A stretch of DNA of 14,891 bases from Hondaea fermentalgiana (lineage: Eukaryota; Sar; Bigyra; Thraustochytrida; Thraustochytriidae). The notes below the pieces were generated by a model, which worked only from the letters and a program-made list of their open reading frames with translations, was not told where the DNA came from and made no database searches. The stretch spans positions 822,719 to 837,609 of the forward strand of contig NPFB01000040.1 in the NCBI GenBank assembly GCA_014084085.1. Direction: 5' to 3'. Within the stretch, counting starts at the first letter, position 1. Each line of letters starts with the position of its first letter. Made by a program: the position numbers and the translations under genes. This document shows, piece by piece, positions 1 to 6,459 of the stretch.

Positions 1-154
1 TGGCGGCGGCGGCCTCGAGCGCCTCGAGCGCCTCGAGCGCGCCGGGCAGCGCCGCGTCGGCGTCGTCGTCGCCCATGACATTCTCCACGGCCAGTTTGAA
101 CCCGAGCCCCAGCGTCAGCAGCGCCTGCCGCGCGAACTCGGACAGCTCCGCCAT
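1..154 (-). CDS. N-terminal fragment of an unrecognised protein, cut by the left edge
   Basis: Reading leftward from an ATG at 154-152, the frame stays open to the window edge (51 codons). It begins MAELSEFARQALLTLGLGF. A hydrophobic/amphipathic N-terminus is followed by a short Asp run (GDDDAD) and an Ala/Leu/Glu stretch in which LEA occurs three times, encoded by repeats of the nonamer CTCGAGGCG. The first half is not low complexity and reads like a folded helix, which favours a real gene over chance. The next gene lies divergently 1.26 kb away. No domain could be recognised in so short a piece. In GC-rich DNA an open frame of this length can be accidental, so confidence is limited. Confidence 0.45.
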   Translation of the reverse strand, partial: MAELSEFARQALLTLGLGFKLAVENVMGDDDADAALPGALEALEALEAAAA

Positions 155-450
155 GCCTGCCTGCCCGCTTGCCTGCCTGCCTGCCCGTCCGTCCGTCTGC
201 GCTGCCGCGCGGCCTTGCTCTGCTCTGCCTGGCCCCGCGTCGCCTCGCCCCGCGTCGCCCTGCCTCGCGCTACGGGTCTGCGGCGTGCTTTCTTTCTTTC
301 TCTCTGCCTGCGATGGCTGGGGCTCTCTCTGCGATGCCGCGACGACGTCGCAGATCTTCGCCCGCGGTCCTCCCGGCGGGCGAGGCCCGGCCGCTCTCTC
401 CCGGCGGCTGCGCGGACCTGCCTCGCGGGCCGCGCTGCTCTCTCTCGCGC

Positions 451-507
451 GCGGCCTCGCGGCCTCGCAACCTCGCGGCTCGCAACCTCGCAACCTCGCG
501 GCCTCGA
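451..507. repeat. Degenerate CCTCGC/CCTCGCAA short tandem repeats
   Basis: The hexamer CCTCGC recurs about every 8-9 bases, alternating with GG and AA spacers (GGCCTCGC, AACCTCGC), in the upstream region of the left-edge gene. The array is imperfect and looks like slippage-derived low-complexity sequence. No function is shown. Confidence 0.6.
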
Positions 508-535
508 AGACGCGTCTCGGCGCGGCGGTCTCAGC

Positions 536-555
536 TCTGCTCTGCTCTGCTCTGC
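536..555. repeat. Pentanucleotide microsatellite (TCTGC)4
   Basis: Four exact copies of TCTGC lie in tandem inside the non-coding, pyrimidine-rich region. Confidence 0.85.
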
Positions 556-970
556 GCTGCTCTGGCAGTGACCGAGCAAAGCGTTGTTTTCCTTCCCCTC
601 CTTCACTCGAAGCCTTTTCTTTCCTTTCCACTGTTGACTTTGTTGCGTCAGCGAATGCCGCGTGGGACCAATTCTCGCTCCCGCCTCGCGGGCCCCTGCC
701 CCCTCTGGGACCGGCCCTGCATGTTCACCTCAGTCGCGGCGAATCCGGAGAGGCGCGTGCGGCCCAGAGCTCGACCCGAGAGACACGCACGGGTTTATCC
801 GTCTCTGGGACAGTTTGCCACCTGGGAACGCCAGTGGCGCGAGACGGAGCGAGGAATAAGACCTGGTTTCCCCGATACCGAGGCCGGCAGCCAGACTTTT
901 TCTATTTCTTTTATTTTTCTTTTTCGGGCAAGGCGAAGAAGAAAGGCGAAGAAGAAGAAAGAAAGGCAAA

Positions 971-1006
971 GAAGAAGAAGAAGAAGAAGAAGAAGAAGAA
1001 GAAGAA
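971..1006. repeat. (GAA)12 triplet microsatellite
   Basis: Twelve uninterrupted GAA units sit inside a longer purine tract that starts near 930 with imperfect GAAG/GAAA copies. The tract is non-coding and about 400 bp upstream of the UBC9 start codon. Pure purine mirror repeats of this kind can form triplex (H-) DNA in other eukaryotes. Any effect here is inference. Confidence 0.95.
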
Positions 1007-1410
1007 GGAGCGACGGAGCCCGAGGGGAAGAGAGACAAGACTAGCAGATCGAGGCGAGATCATTCTCCGGGAGACGAGGGAGGACGCGAGGCGCGCGCAG
1101 AGACCGCCCGGCCGACCGGCGACAGCCTCGACGGCGCGGGGGAGCGGAGCCAGAGCAGAGCAAGAGAGCGATCGCCACCCCGAAAAGGCCCGGAGAGCGA
1201 GCGAGCGCGCCACGCTTGATTTTGTTTGACGTGGGGCAACGACGTCACCAAGGACGCTTGCCGACCACGAGAGTACGTCGAGCGACTCCGCGGGCTCGGA
1301 CGGACGCGCCGCGAGGCGAGAAGGCTCGGGTCTCCTGCGCTAGGCTGCGCAACTCTCGCTCTCGTCTTGCTCACTGACAGTCGAGGAAAAGTAGACCGAA
1401 GAGGGTAACG

Positions 1411-1890
1411 ATGGCCGACTTCGCGAAGCGGAGACTGACAGAGGAGCGCAAGCAGTGGCGCAAAGACCACCCGCCTGGATTCTACGCGCGACCGAAACGA
1501 AACGAGGATGGATCCACAAACCTCATGTTCTGGGAATGCGCCATTCCAGGCAAGGCTGATACCCTTTGGGAGGGGGGCCTCTTTCACATGACGTTTGCCT
1601 TCCCGGAGGACTATCCCTCATCACCCCCGAAAGTGCAGTTCGTCCCCGTCCTCTTCCATCCCAATGTGTACCCGTCAGGGACGGTATGCCTCTCCATTCT
1701 GAACGCTGACGAGGACTGGAACCCGTCGCTCACCGTGAGACATCTCTTGCTTGGCATCCAGGACCTTCTTGACAATCCCAACCCGGACTCGCCGGCTCAG
1801 GCTGAACCCTACAAGCTCTTCACTACCGACCTCGAAGCGTACAGGGCGCGCGTCAAGATTGAGGTTCGAAACAATCCTCCCATTTCCTAG
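1411..1890 (+). CDS. UBC9: SUMO-conjugating enzyme UBC9
   Basis: This is the E2 enzyme that takes SUMO from the E1 as a thioester and passes it to lysines of target proteins, mainly in the nucleus. The 159-residue protein is an E2 core with almost no extension, the usual UBC9 length (about 158). Seen: the WECAIPGK segment near residues 41-48, WEGGLF at 53-58, DYPSSPPK at 67-74, the HPN motif at 83-85 and catalytic Cys93 in SGTVCLSIL. Cys93 has the same number as in the human enzyme. A basic N-terminal helix ([15 protein letters not shown]) matches the SUMO/E1-contacting surface of the family. The start is clear because the family N-terminus lies directly after the ATG, in a good GATGG context. 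The gene has no intron. It is divergent from the left-edge gene and convergent with the IQ gene. The UBC9 assignment over an ordinary ubiquitin E2 is secure from the [14 protein letters not shown] and LLGIQDLL signatures. Confidence 0.97.
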   Translation: MADFAKRRLTEERKQWRKDHPPGFYARPKRNEDGSTNLMFWECAIPGKADTLWEGGLFHMTFAFPEDYPSSPPKVQFVPVLFHPNVYPSGTVCLSILNADEDWNPSLTVRHLLLGIQDLLDNPNPDSPAQAEPYKLFTTDLEAYRARVKIEVRNNPPIS

Positions 1891-2208
1891 ATTTGTGATC
1901 AAAACAGAGTATTACATGCACATTACAAAAACCTTCCTTTCTGTGATTCGAGCTTTATACTCTTCGACCACCACAATCAGTACGTACGACGCACGCGCGT
2001 CAAGGTCAGAGTAAGAGGATAAATTGTCGAAGAAGAAATATATTACTACACGCAAACCACCTTTCAAAATGATTTGTGCCTCGAGCTTCGAGCTTTCAAG
2101 CTGCGAGTTTCTGGCATCGAATCATGCGCCGATATAACCAATCCAAGGCTTCGGAATCAATTGAATTCAATTGGGAAATCTCGACGATCCAAAGGCCTTA
2201 CCCGCGTT
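1891..2208. other. Convergent 3' intergenic region
   Basis: This AT-richer gap between the stops of UBC9 (+) and the IQ-motif gene (-) is expected to hold both 3' untranslated regions and transcript ends. No AATAAA was seen just after the UBC9 stop. No gene is supported here. Confidence 0.6.
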
Positions 2209-3843
2209 CTAATTCGTGTTCTTAGCCACTGCTCTCCGCCGCGTCGGAGACTTTGCGACCTTTGTTGGAGAACCCGAACCAGCCACCCGCGACTGTGTTC
2301 GTTTATACTTTTCAAGCTCGCGCATAAAAGACGCCGTGGTGACACCTGAGCGCCGCACAGGGCCTTGAACAGCAGCTTGGGCCTTGGCAGCAAGAACAAA
2401 GTCTTTCTCAAAATAAGGACGCCGCTCCTCACGCTCCTCGCACTTGCGCTCACAAAATTCCGCTCGCTCACGCGTCCGCGCGGCCTCGCGCTCCTTCTCT
2501 TCCCGCACCGGTCGGTCAAACTGCTGCTGAAGTGCTTTGACCTGGCGAATCGTTCGCTGCGACTGCGCCACTAGCGAAACCGTCTTGACAAACCCAGGGA
2601 CCATCATCCGTCCAGCGCGAGACACCTGGACATCGCGACGGTACGCAGCCACCACGCTGCGACGAAGCGTGTCGGCCTGAGCTATCCTGGCTCTTGATCT
2701 CGACTCATCTCCGTATTGTTTGCCAATCAGGTTTTCTTTGGCGCGCAAGCGTCGCCTCCAAAGCTCTTGCCGCGCGCGCCACATTCGAAATGCGCGCTGC
2801 ACAGGCAGCACTGCTGCGCATCGTCGTGCCATCACATACGAGCACTCGATGCGATACTGTCGGATGAACTTGCGTCCAATCATACCACGAACGCGGCACT
2901 GAATCCTCGCTGCACGCTGGCATTCGATCTCGTGAACACGACGTGCAAGTTCAATAATATTCTTTTCAACAATGTGCAACGGAGGATCGTTGCCCGTTCG
3001 CTCGACGAGGATACGATAATCTCGATGCAAAAGCTTGATTTCCTCCTTGCGCTTGTACCAGAATACGCGCATTCCTTTGCGCGGTCGCAAGGCCTCCATC
3101 ATGACGATCTTGTGCGTTCCATCGATCCGACGTAGTCCCCGCTCCACACGCGCTACGCGACGATCCCTGCGGCCACGAAAAACGGCGGCGATGCGAGCCG
3201 CGCTTCGGAACAGTAGCGCTTCATGTTCACGTTTCTCCTTGCGGATTCGCGATGCTCGCGCGCGGTCGCGAATGCCTCGGACAAGAGCTTGAAGTCGGAT
3301 GGCACATTTTCGCATAAGTCGCTTTTGTCGTCTTCGCTCTTTGGCATTGCCGGCGATATGACTTGAAAGGTCCAGCGCGCCCACGAACCACGTATGTGTA
3401 CGCTGACAGCCCGGGCAACGTGGCAATGCTTCGAGTTCGAGACCATGCAATGCATCCGTTTCCGTTTCTTCTTCGTCCAGTTCCTTGTCTGCCTTTTCTC
3501 CTCCTTCATCGACATTATCATCGTCGTCTTCGTCATCATCGTTGTCATCGTCAGCAGCAAAGGACTCCTCAACATCGGAGTTATCCTTTTCCTCAAGTTT
3601 TGCTTCTTCAGCAGCAAGTCGCGAGCGTTCTGCTCTCTCGAGTTGACGCTGCTCAAACTCCGAGAGCCGGACGAGTGCCTTTTCTACGGTGCGACTATTG
3701 ATGAATGCGATCGAGTTACACTCGCCGCACGTGAGGTATGGCGATAGATAAAAGAACGAGAGCGACGGGAGAGGTAGCACGCGTCGCCTCGTCTTCTCCT
3801 CCATGTCGTCCTCGGACACAGTCGTGCTCTTTGTGTCCGTCAT
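2209..3843 (-). CDS. IQ-motif (calmodulin-binding) protein with two CxxC pairs and acidic linker
   Basis: The 544-residue protein starts MTDTKSTTVS. Order of parts: two CxxC pairs, C39/C42 (TCGECNS) and C143/C146 (RCPGCQRTHTWF), separated by a charged helix and a strongly acidic linker (about 88-130, runs of Asp); then a highly basic helical region with four IQ-like motifs near 181-201 (LQALVRGIRDRARA), 215-232 (IAAVFRGRRDRR), 311-328 (IQCRVRGMIGRKFIR) and 345-361 (VQRAFRMWRAR); then a Glu/Arg-rich coiled-coil-like stretch (about 440-475) and a basic Ser/Pro tail. IQ motifs bind calmodulin or EF-hand light chains, so a Ca2+-linked cytoskeletal or axonemal role is an inference. The four cysteines could form one zinc ribbon. 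The frame stays open to another ATG at 3951, adding 36 residues; I prefer 3843 because the extension looks like untranslated leader. No named orthologue is recognised. Confidence 0.85.
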   Translation of the reverse strand: MTDTKSTTVSEDDMEEKTRRRVLPLPSLSFFYLSPYLTCGECNSIAFINSRTVEKALVRLSEFEQRQLERAERSRLAAEEAKLEEKDNSDVEESFAADDDNDDDEDDDDNVDEGGEKADKELDEEETETDALHGLELEALPRCPGCQRTHTWFVGALDLSSHIAGNAKERRRQKRLMRKCAIRLQALVRGIRDRARASRIRKEKREHEALLFRSAARIAAVFRGRRDRRVARVERGLRRIDGTHKIVMMEALRPRKGMRVFWYKRKEEIKLLHRDYRILVERTGNDPPLHIVEKNIIELARRVHEIECQRAARIQCRVRGMIGRKFIRQYRIECSYVMARRCAAVLPVQRAFRMWRARQELWRRRLRAKENLIGKQYGDESRSRARIAQADTLRRSVVAAYRRDVQVSRAGRMMVPGFVKTVSLVAQSQRTIRQVKALQQQFDRPVREEKEREAARTRERAEFCERKCEEREERRPYFEKDFVLAAKAQAAVQGPVRRSGVTTASFMRELEKYKRTQSRVAGSGSPTKVAKSPTRRRAVAKNTN

Positions 3844-4371
3844 TCTAAAATACGAAGTCTGCGGCGCTTGACCCTGCTCATACAAACCAAATGTAAAGAA
3901 GGCGCCCGCGCCTCCTTCCACCCTCCTTCGTGCGCAGCGCGAGGCTGGCAAGTTATGCGAACGACGCTCTCAGCGCACCAACTTCGTCGTCGGAAGTCAT
4001 CGTGTTTATTCACCACGCCTCGGCACCGAGACTTGCTTGCACTCCAAGTAGTGACAGTCAAGGTGCAGGCAGTGCCGGGCGACCCGTTAGACCCTTTTCG
4101 CAGTGCTATTTCCTAGACGTGCAAAGAGCCTCTTGAACCTTTTTTTGGATGCGAAATGAAAATAAAAATCGCCTTCGTTGTGTTGGCAGATCATCGATCG
4201 CGCTGGCAGCAAGACCGGGAATGCTGAGAGCTAGCTAGCTCGAGCTAGCTCGCTAGCCGGCCTTACGTGTTGCTGCGGCTGGTCTGTCCAAGCGAGGGAA
4301 GCAACGCCCTCCGCGGCCTGAGCCATTCCTCTTCTCACGCAGACTCTTGTCCGGCCTGTGCGAGAGAGAGA
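3844..4371. other. Divergent intergenic region between IQ gene and PIG-Y-like gene
   Basis: These 528 bases between two start codons should contain both promoters and 5' leaders. They include an AT-rich patch (about 4138-4175, with a T7 run and AAAATAAAAAT) and a perfect 18-bp palindrome at 4233-4250. Short open frames here do not resemble proteins. Both flanking genes have in-frame upstream ATGs here (3951 for the IQ gene, 4267 for the PIG-Y-like gene), so the true 5' ends are uncertain. Confidence 0.55.
4233..4250. repeat. 18-bp perfect palindrome built on AGCT repeats
   Basis: The sequence AGCTAGCTCGAGCTAGCT reads the same on both strands, with its centre between 4241 and 4242. It lies about 120 bp before the PIG-Y-like start codon. 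More CTAG/AGCT units flank it (4229-4257), so it may simply be AGCT repeat expansion. A dimeric transcription-factor site is possible. Confidence 0.8.
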
Positions 4372-4751
4372 ATGGCCCTTGCAGGCAACGTTGGGGCAAG
4401 TCGCAAGGCCCTCGGCGTCTCACTGGTGGGGATCGGCGTGTCCACACTTTCACTGTGAGTTTACCTTAACGTGCAGATCTGCGAACTGCTGGCAAGCTAC
4501 GCAAGCCCATCCATTTAAGAAGAGAGAAACTGACTTGATCCCATCACAAATATTCGGACAGCTATCTTTGGCAGTTTGCTACAGCAGTCACGCTGCTAAA
4601 TGCCCAAGAGCTTGAAGCCAGCCTGCAGCAGAGAGGCCTTGTGTTCTGGCTCATCTTCCTTCCAGCGCTGGTCCCGGCAGGTGTCATCTTCATGTACATC
4701 ATGTGGATCGGGTACAAGATGTACATTCACTCGCCAGAAGATGAGTCGTGA
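4372..4751 (+). CDS. PIGY: PIG-Y-like small two-helix membrane protein (two exons)
   Basis: CDS is 4372-4454 joined to 4562-4751, giving 90 residues. Exon 1 ends after two bases of a Leu codon at GTGAGT; exon 2 begins after CGGACAG. Joining restores a frame that runs to TGA at 4749-4751. The product has a first hydrophobic segment (about 14-38) that spans the splice junction, a short polar loop (NAQELEASLQQRG), a second hydrophobic segment (about 53-78) and a short tail ending SPEDES. The second helix matches the PIG-Y pattern I recall without gaps: an aromatic pair, LP, then P four residues later, V..F, then W-x-G-x-K and a near-terminal His. PIG-Y is a small subunit of the ER GPI-GlcNAc transferase, which makes the first step of GPI-anchor synthesis; the human protein is 71 residues. 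The match comes from memory and is short, so the name is probable only. An in-frame ATG at 4267 would add 35 residues. Confidence 0.6.
4455..4561 (+). other. Spliceosomal intron of the PIG-Y-like gene
   Basis: This 107-bp intron has a 5' GTGAGT and a 3' ...ATTCGGACAG. Without removal the frame stops at once (TGA overlaps the donor). With removal, hydrophobic segment 1 is completed and exon 2 stays open for 63 codons. A later AG at about 4574 would put exon 2 in a frame that soon meets a TAA, so 4561 is the better acceptor. Confidence 0.8.
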
Positions 4752-4978
4752 GCGAGGGAGGACCACAACACCACTTTTCTTGTCGTGGCCAAGCTATGTA
4801 TCATCAACCTGCAATGTCTGTGTCTTTTGACTATCCCGAAAGGCCGCTTTCTGACGCAAGGGCGGATTATCGTCTGCCCATCTTCTGTGGATTTCAGCAC
4901 CAGCAGTATGAATCTATGTTTTTCTGTAGCCTATCTACGCCTCTCTAAAGAGGTCTGCGCGCCACACAAAGCCCGCAT
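4752..4978. other. Convergent 3' region
   Basis: This gap separates the PIG-Y-like stop (+) from the ABHD11-like stop (-). It is expected to hold the two 3' untranslated regions. On the minus strand an AATAAA (4983-4978) overlaps the ABHD11 stop codon itself. No gene is supported. Confidence 0.55.
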
Positions 4979-6169
4979 TTATTCCTCAAACGAGGGCGCG
5001 AGGGCATCAAAGACAAGTTGAGGAGCTTCCACGTGAAGCCAGTGGCCAGCCTTGGGAATCAAAACACGATGGACCTGCTCTGGGTGCGGGTGATCTTCAA
5101 AGCGCTGCACAATGGCGTCCGTCCACGCGTCGTTCCGTTCGGCTTGCAAAAAGCCAACCTTGCACTCTTGGTGCGTAGCGAGCCACCTTCCTTCCAGCAA
5201 TGGCCAAAAGTCCGTCTCGGTGTGCGCCTTGAAGAGCTGCTGAATGATGTCCAAATCAAAGCTCCACCGGTAGCCCTCGCTCCCAGCCTTTCGCACATTG
5301 AGAGTCATCCACTGTGCGAGCTCGGTAGAGAATCCGCGTGCTGTCATGTCCTTTACAAGCTGCGGCTTCGATTCGATCGGCTGCGGGAGATCGTGAAGCG
5401 CTGCGATGACAGAACTCACACTCTGGCTCAGTGCATTCTTGTCGGCTTGAAACTCGCGATCCCAAAGACCGGGCGGTGCATCAAGAATCCAAGTGTCTCG
5501 CGGCGGCGACATGCCTTCTGGCGCTGTGCCGTCAGCAAAGCTTTCGAGAATTCCAAGCGACACCTTGCCGCCGAAAGAGTGCCCAATTACAATTTCTGGC
5601 GCCGAAATGCCCTGGTCCTGCAAGAGCGCCAGCACGTCGTGCGAGCACGCTTGCACCGTGTGGGGCGGCTCGCCGCGCTCCGAGCTACCATGCGCGCGAT
5701 GTGTCACCAAGAGCATGTCGTACTCTGGGAACGCGTTGGCAAGCTTGGTGGAAATTTGTCGCAGGTTCTTGTGATTGCCCTGCGCAGCACCGCGACAAAG
5801 ATCAGGAAGAAGGGAAACGAGCAAGCACATGTAAGAGAAGGGGCGGAATCCAACAGGTTCCAAGGGCCAGCGAGCGTCAGCGATCCGAGTTTGGTCGTCA
5901 TCACACCAAGACGAACATCTATCGACCAACGCATCAATTTTAACATCAATCGATTAAAGTTTTCGTTCCAGGCGACTTACCAGAATTCCGTGCAGCACGA
6001 CCGCCGTCTTACGCGGCGTGCCTTCCTCCACGCTGACCTTGTCGCTGCGCAGGATCTCGTGCGCGAGCTGCGCAGCTTGCTGCGCCAGGCCGCGCGTCGT
6101 CGACCCACGCTGACGCTGTCCGCGCAGTGCCGCCAGGCCGCGGCCCGCGGCCCCTCCGAGCGCCAGCAT
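4979..6169 (-). CDS. ABHD11: ABHD11-type alpha/beta hydrolase, probably mitochondrial (two exons)
   Basis: CDS is 6169-5981 joined to 5779-4979, giving 329 residues (human ABHD11 is about 315). Exon 1 ends in the oxyanion motif VVLHGIL and exon 2 resumes at GNHKNL, rebuilding the family's HG-L-G-x-x-x-N loop exactly at the junction. Then come the conserved THRAHGSS segment (usually D-R-N-H-G-S), nucleophile elbow GHSFGGK (Ser131), WILDAPPGLWD (Asp163, at the position of the family's D-x-x-P acid) and AGHWLHVEAP (His309), so a full Ser-Asp-His triad is present. The first 37 residues contain many Arg and no Asp/Glu, typical of a mitochondrial presequence; human ABHD11 is mitochondrial and protects the 2-oxoglutarate dehydrogenase lipoyl group. 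The WxLDxxPG form resembles plant relatives. I start at 6169 because that ATG gives the presequence; an upstream in-frame ATG at 6406 adds 79 low-complexity residues. It is divergent from the VHS gene. Confidence 0.88.
5780..5980 (-). other. Spliceosomal intron of the ABHD11-like gene
   Basis: This 201-bp phase-0 intron has a perfect consensus donor (CTG|GTAAGT, 5980 downward) and acceptor (GCTGCGCAG|GGC). Read-through stops after eight codons (VSRLERKL then stop), and splicing restores the conserved oxyanion loop. The second half of the intron stays open in the exon 2 frame, which gives a misleading in-frame ATG at 5929. Confidence 0.92.
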
Positions 6170-6459
6170 CTTCCCGCGCTTGCGTAGCTCCGTCCGCGCG
6201 AGCCGGCCGCGCTTCGAGCGTCTCTCCGATGTCCGCGCGGGGTCCGTCTGCGCGAGCCCGTTTCCACGCGAGTCTGCTGCGTTCGCGCCGCCGCAGCAGC
6301 TTGTCTTCTCTTGTTTTTGTCTCCCCGTCTCGCCTCGCCCTGAATTTGCGTTCTGCAAAAACGGGTTCCGCAGATTTGCCCGCTTGGAGGTCGGCGGCGG
6401 CGGCACTAATCTCCACCCGCGGGTCCGAGTCCGAGCGAGGCAAGACAGTCCGCACCGCG
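6170..6459. promoter_or_regulatory. Candidate bidirectional promoter
   Basis: Only 290 bp separate the divergent start codons of the ABHD11-like gene (6169, -) and the VHS-GAT gene (6460, +), so both promoters and leaders must lie here or overlap the coding parts. The left part is GC-rich; a more mixed patch with T/TTTG runs lies at about 6296-6365. No TATA box was recognised. Confidence 0.6.

Larger units (their letters stand above)
155..1410. other. Long low-complexity intergenic region between divergent genes
   Basis: No convincing gene was found in these 1256 bases. Long open frames exist on both strands, but their translations are Arg/Ala/Ser/Pro-rich or poly-Lys/poly-Arg/poly-Ser from simple repeats. 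The left half is pyrimidine-rich on the plus strand, with CCTG runs after 155, CCTCGC-type repeats at about 451-507 and (TCTGC)4 at 536-555. The right half carries the (GAA)12 tract and a purine-rich stretch to about 1080. The region presumably holds the promoters and 5' leaders of the left-edge gene and of UBC9. No TATA-like element stood out. Confidence 0.6.

Noticed and set aside
451..560. Possible CRISPR-like or regularly spaced repeat array
   Set aside because: Units are 5-9 bp without unique spacers; these are microsatellites in a eukaryotic intergenic region.
75..1229. Long plus-strand open frame (384 codons) and overlapping frames on both strands
   Set aside because: Translation is Ala/Arg/Ser/Pro-rich with a poly-Lys run from the GAA microsatellite; no domain, and it overlaps the plausible start of a minus-strand gene. 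Typical chance frame in GC-rich repeats.
4981..5929. Intronless version of the hydrolase starting at 5929
   Set aside because: Lacks the HG oxyanion motif and presequence; the GTAAGT...GCGCAG splice restores a full-length family member.
5018..6187. Plus-strand open frame of 389 codons
   Set aside because: It is antisense to both exons and the intron of the ABHD11-like gene, which has clear catalytic motifs; the plus-strand product resembles nothing.
6127..6459. 111-codon N-terminal extension of the VHS-GAT gene
   Set aside because: Would overlap exon 1 of the divergent hydrolase and encodes low-complexity sequence; 6460 sits directly before the VHS domain.
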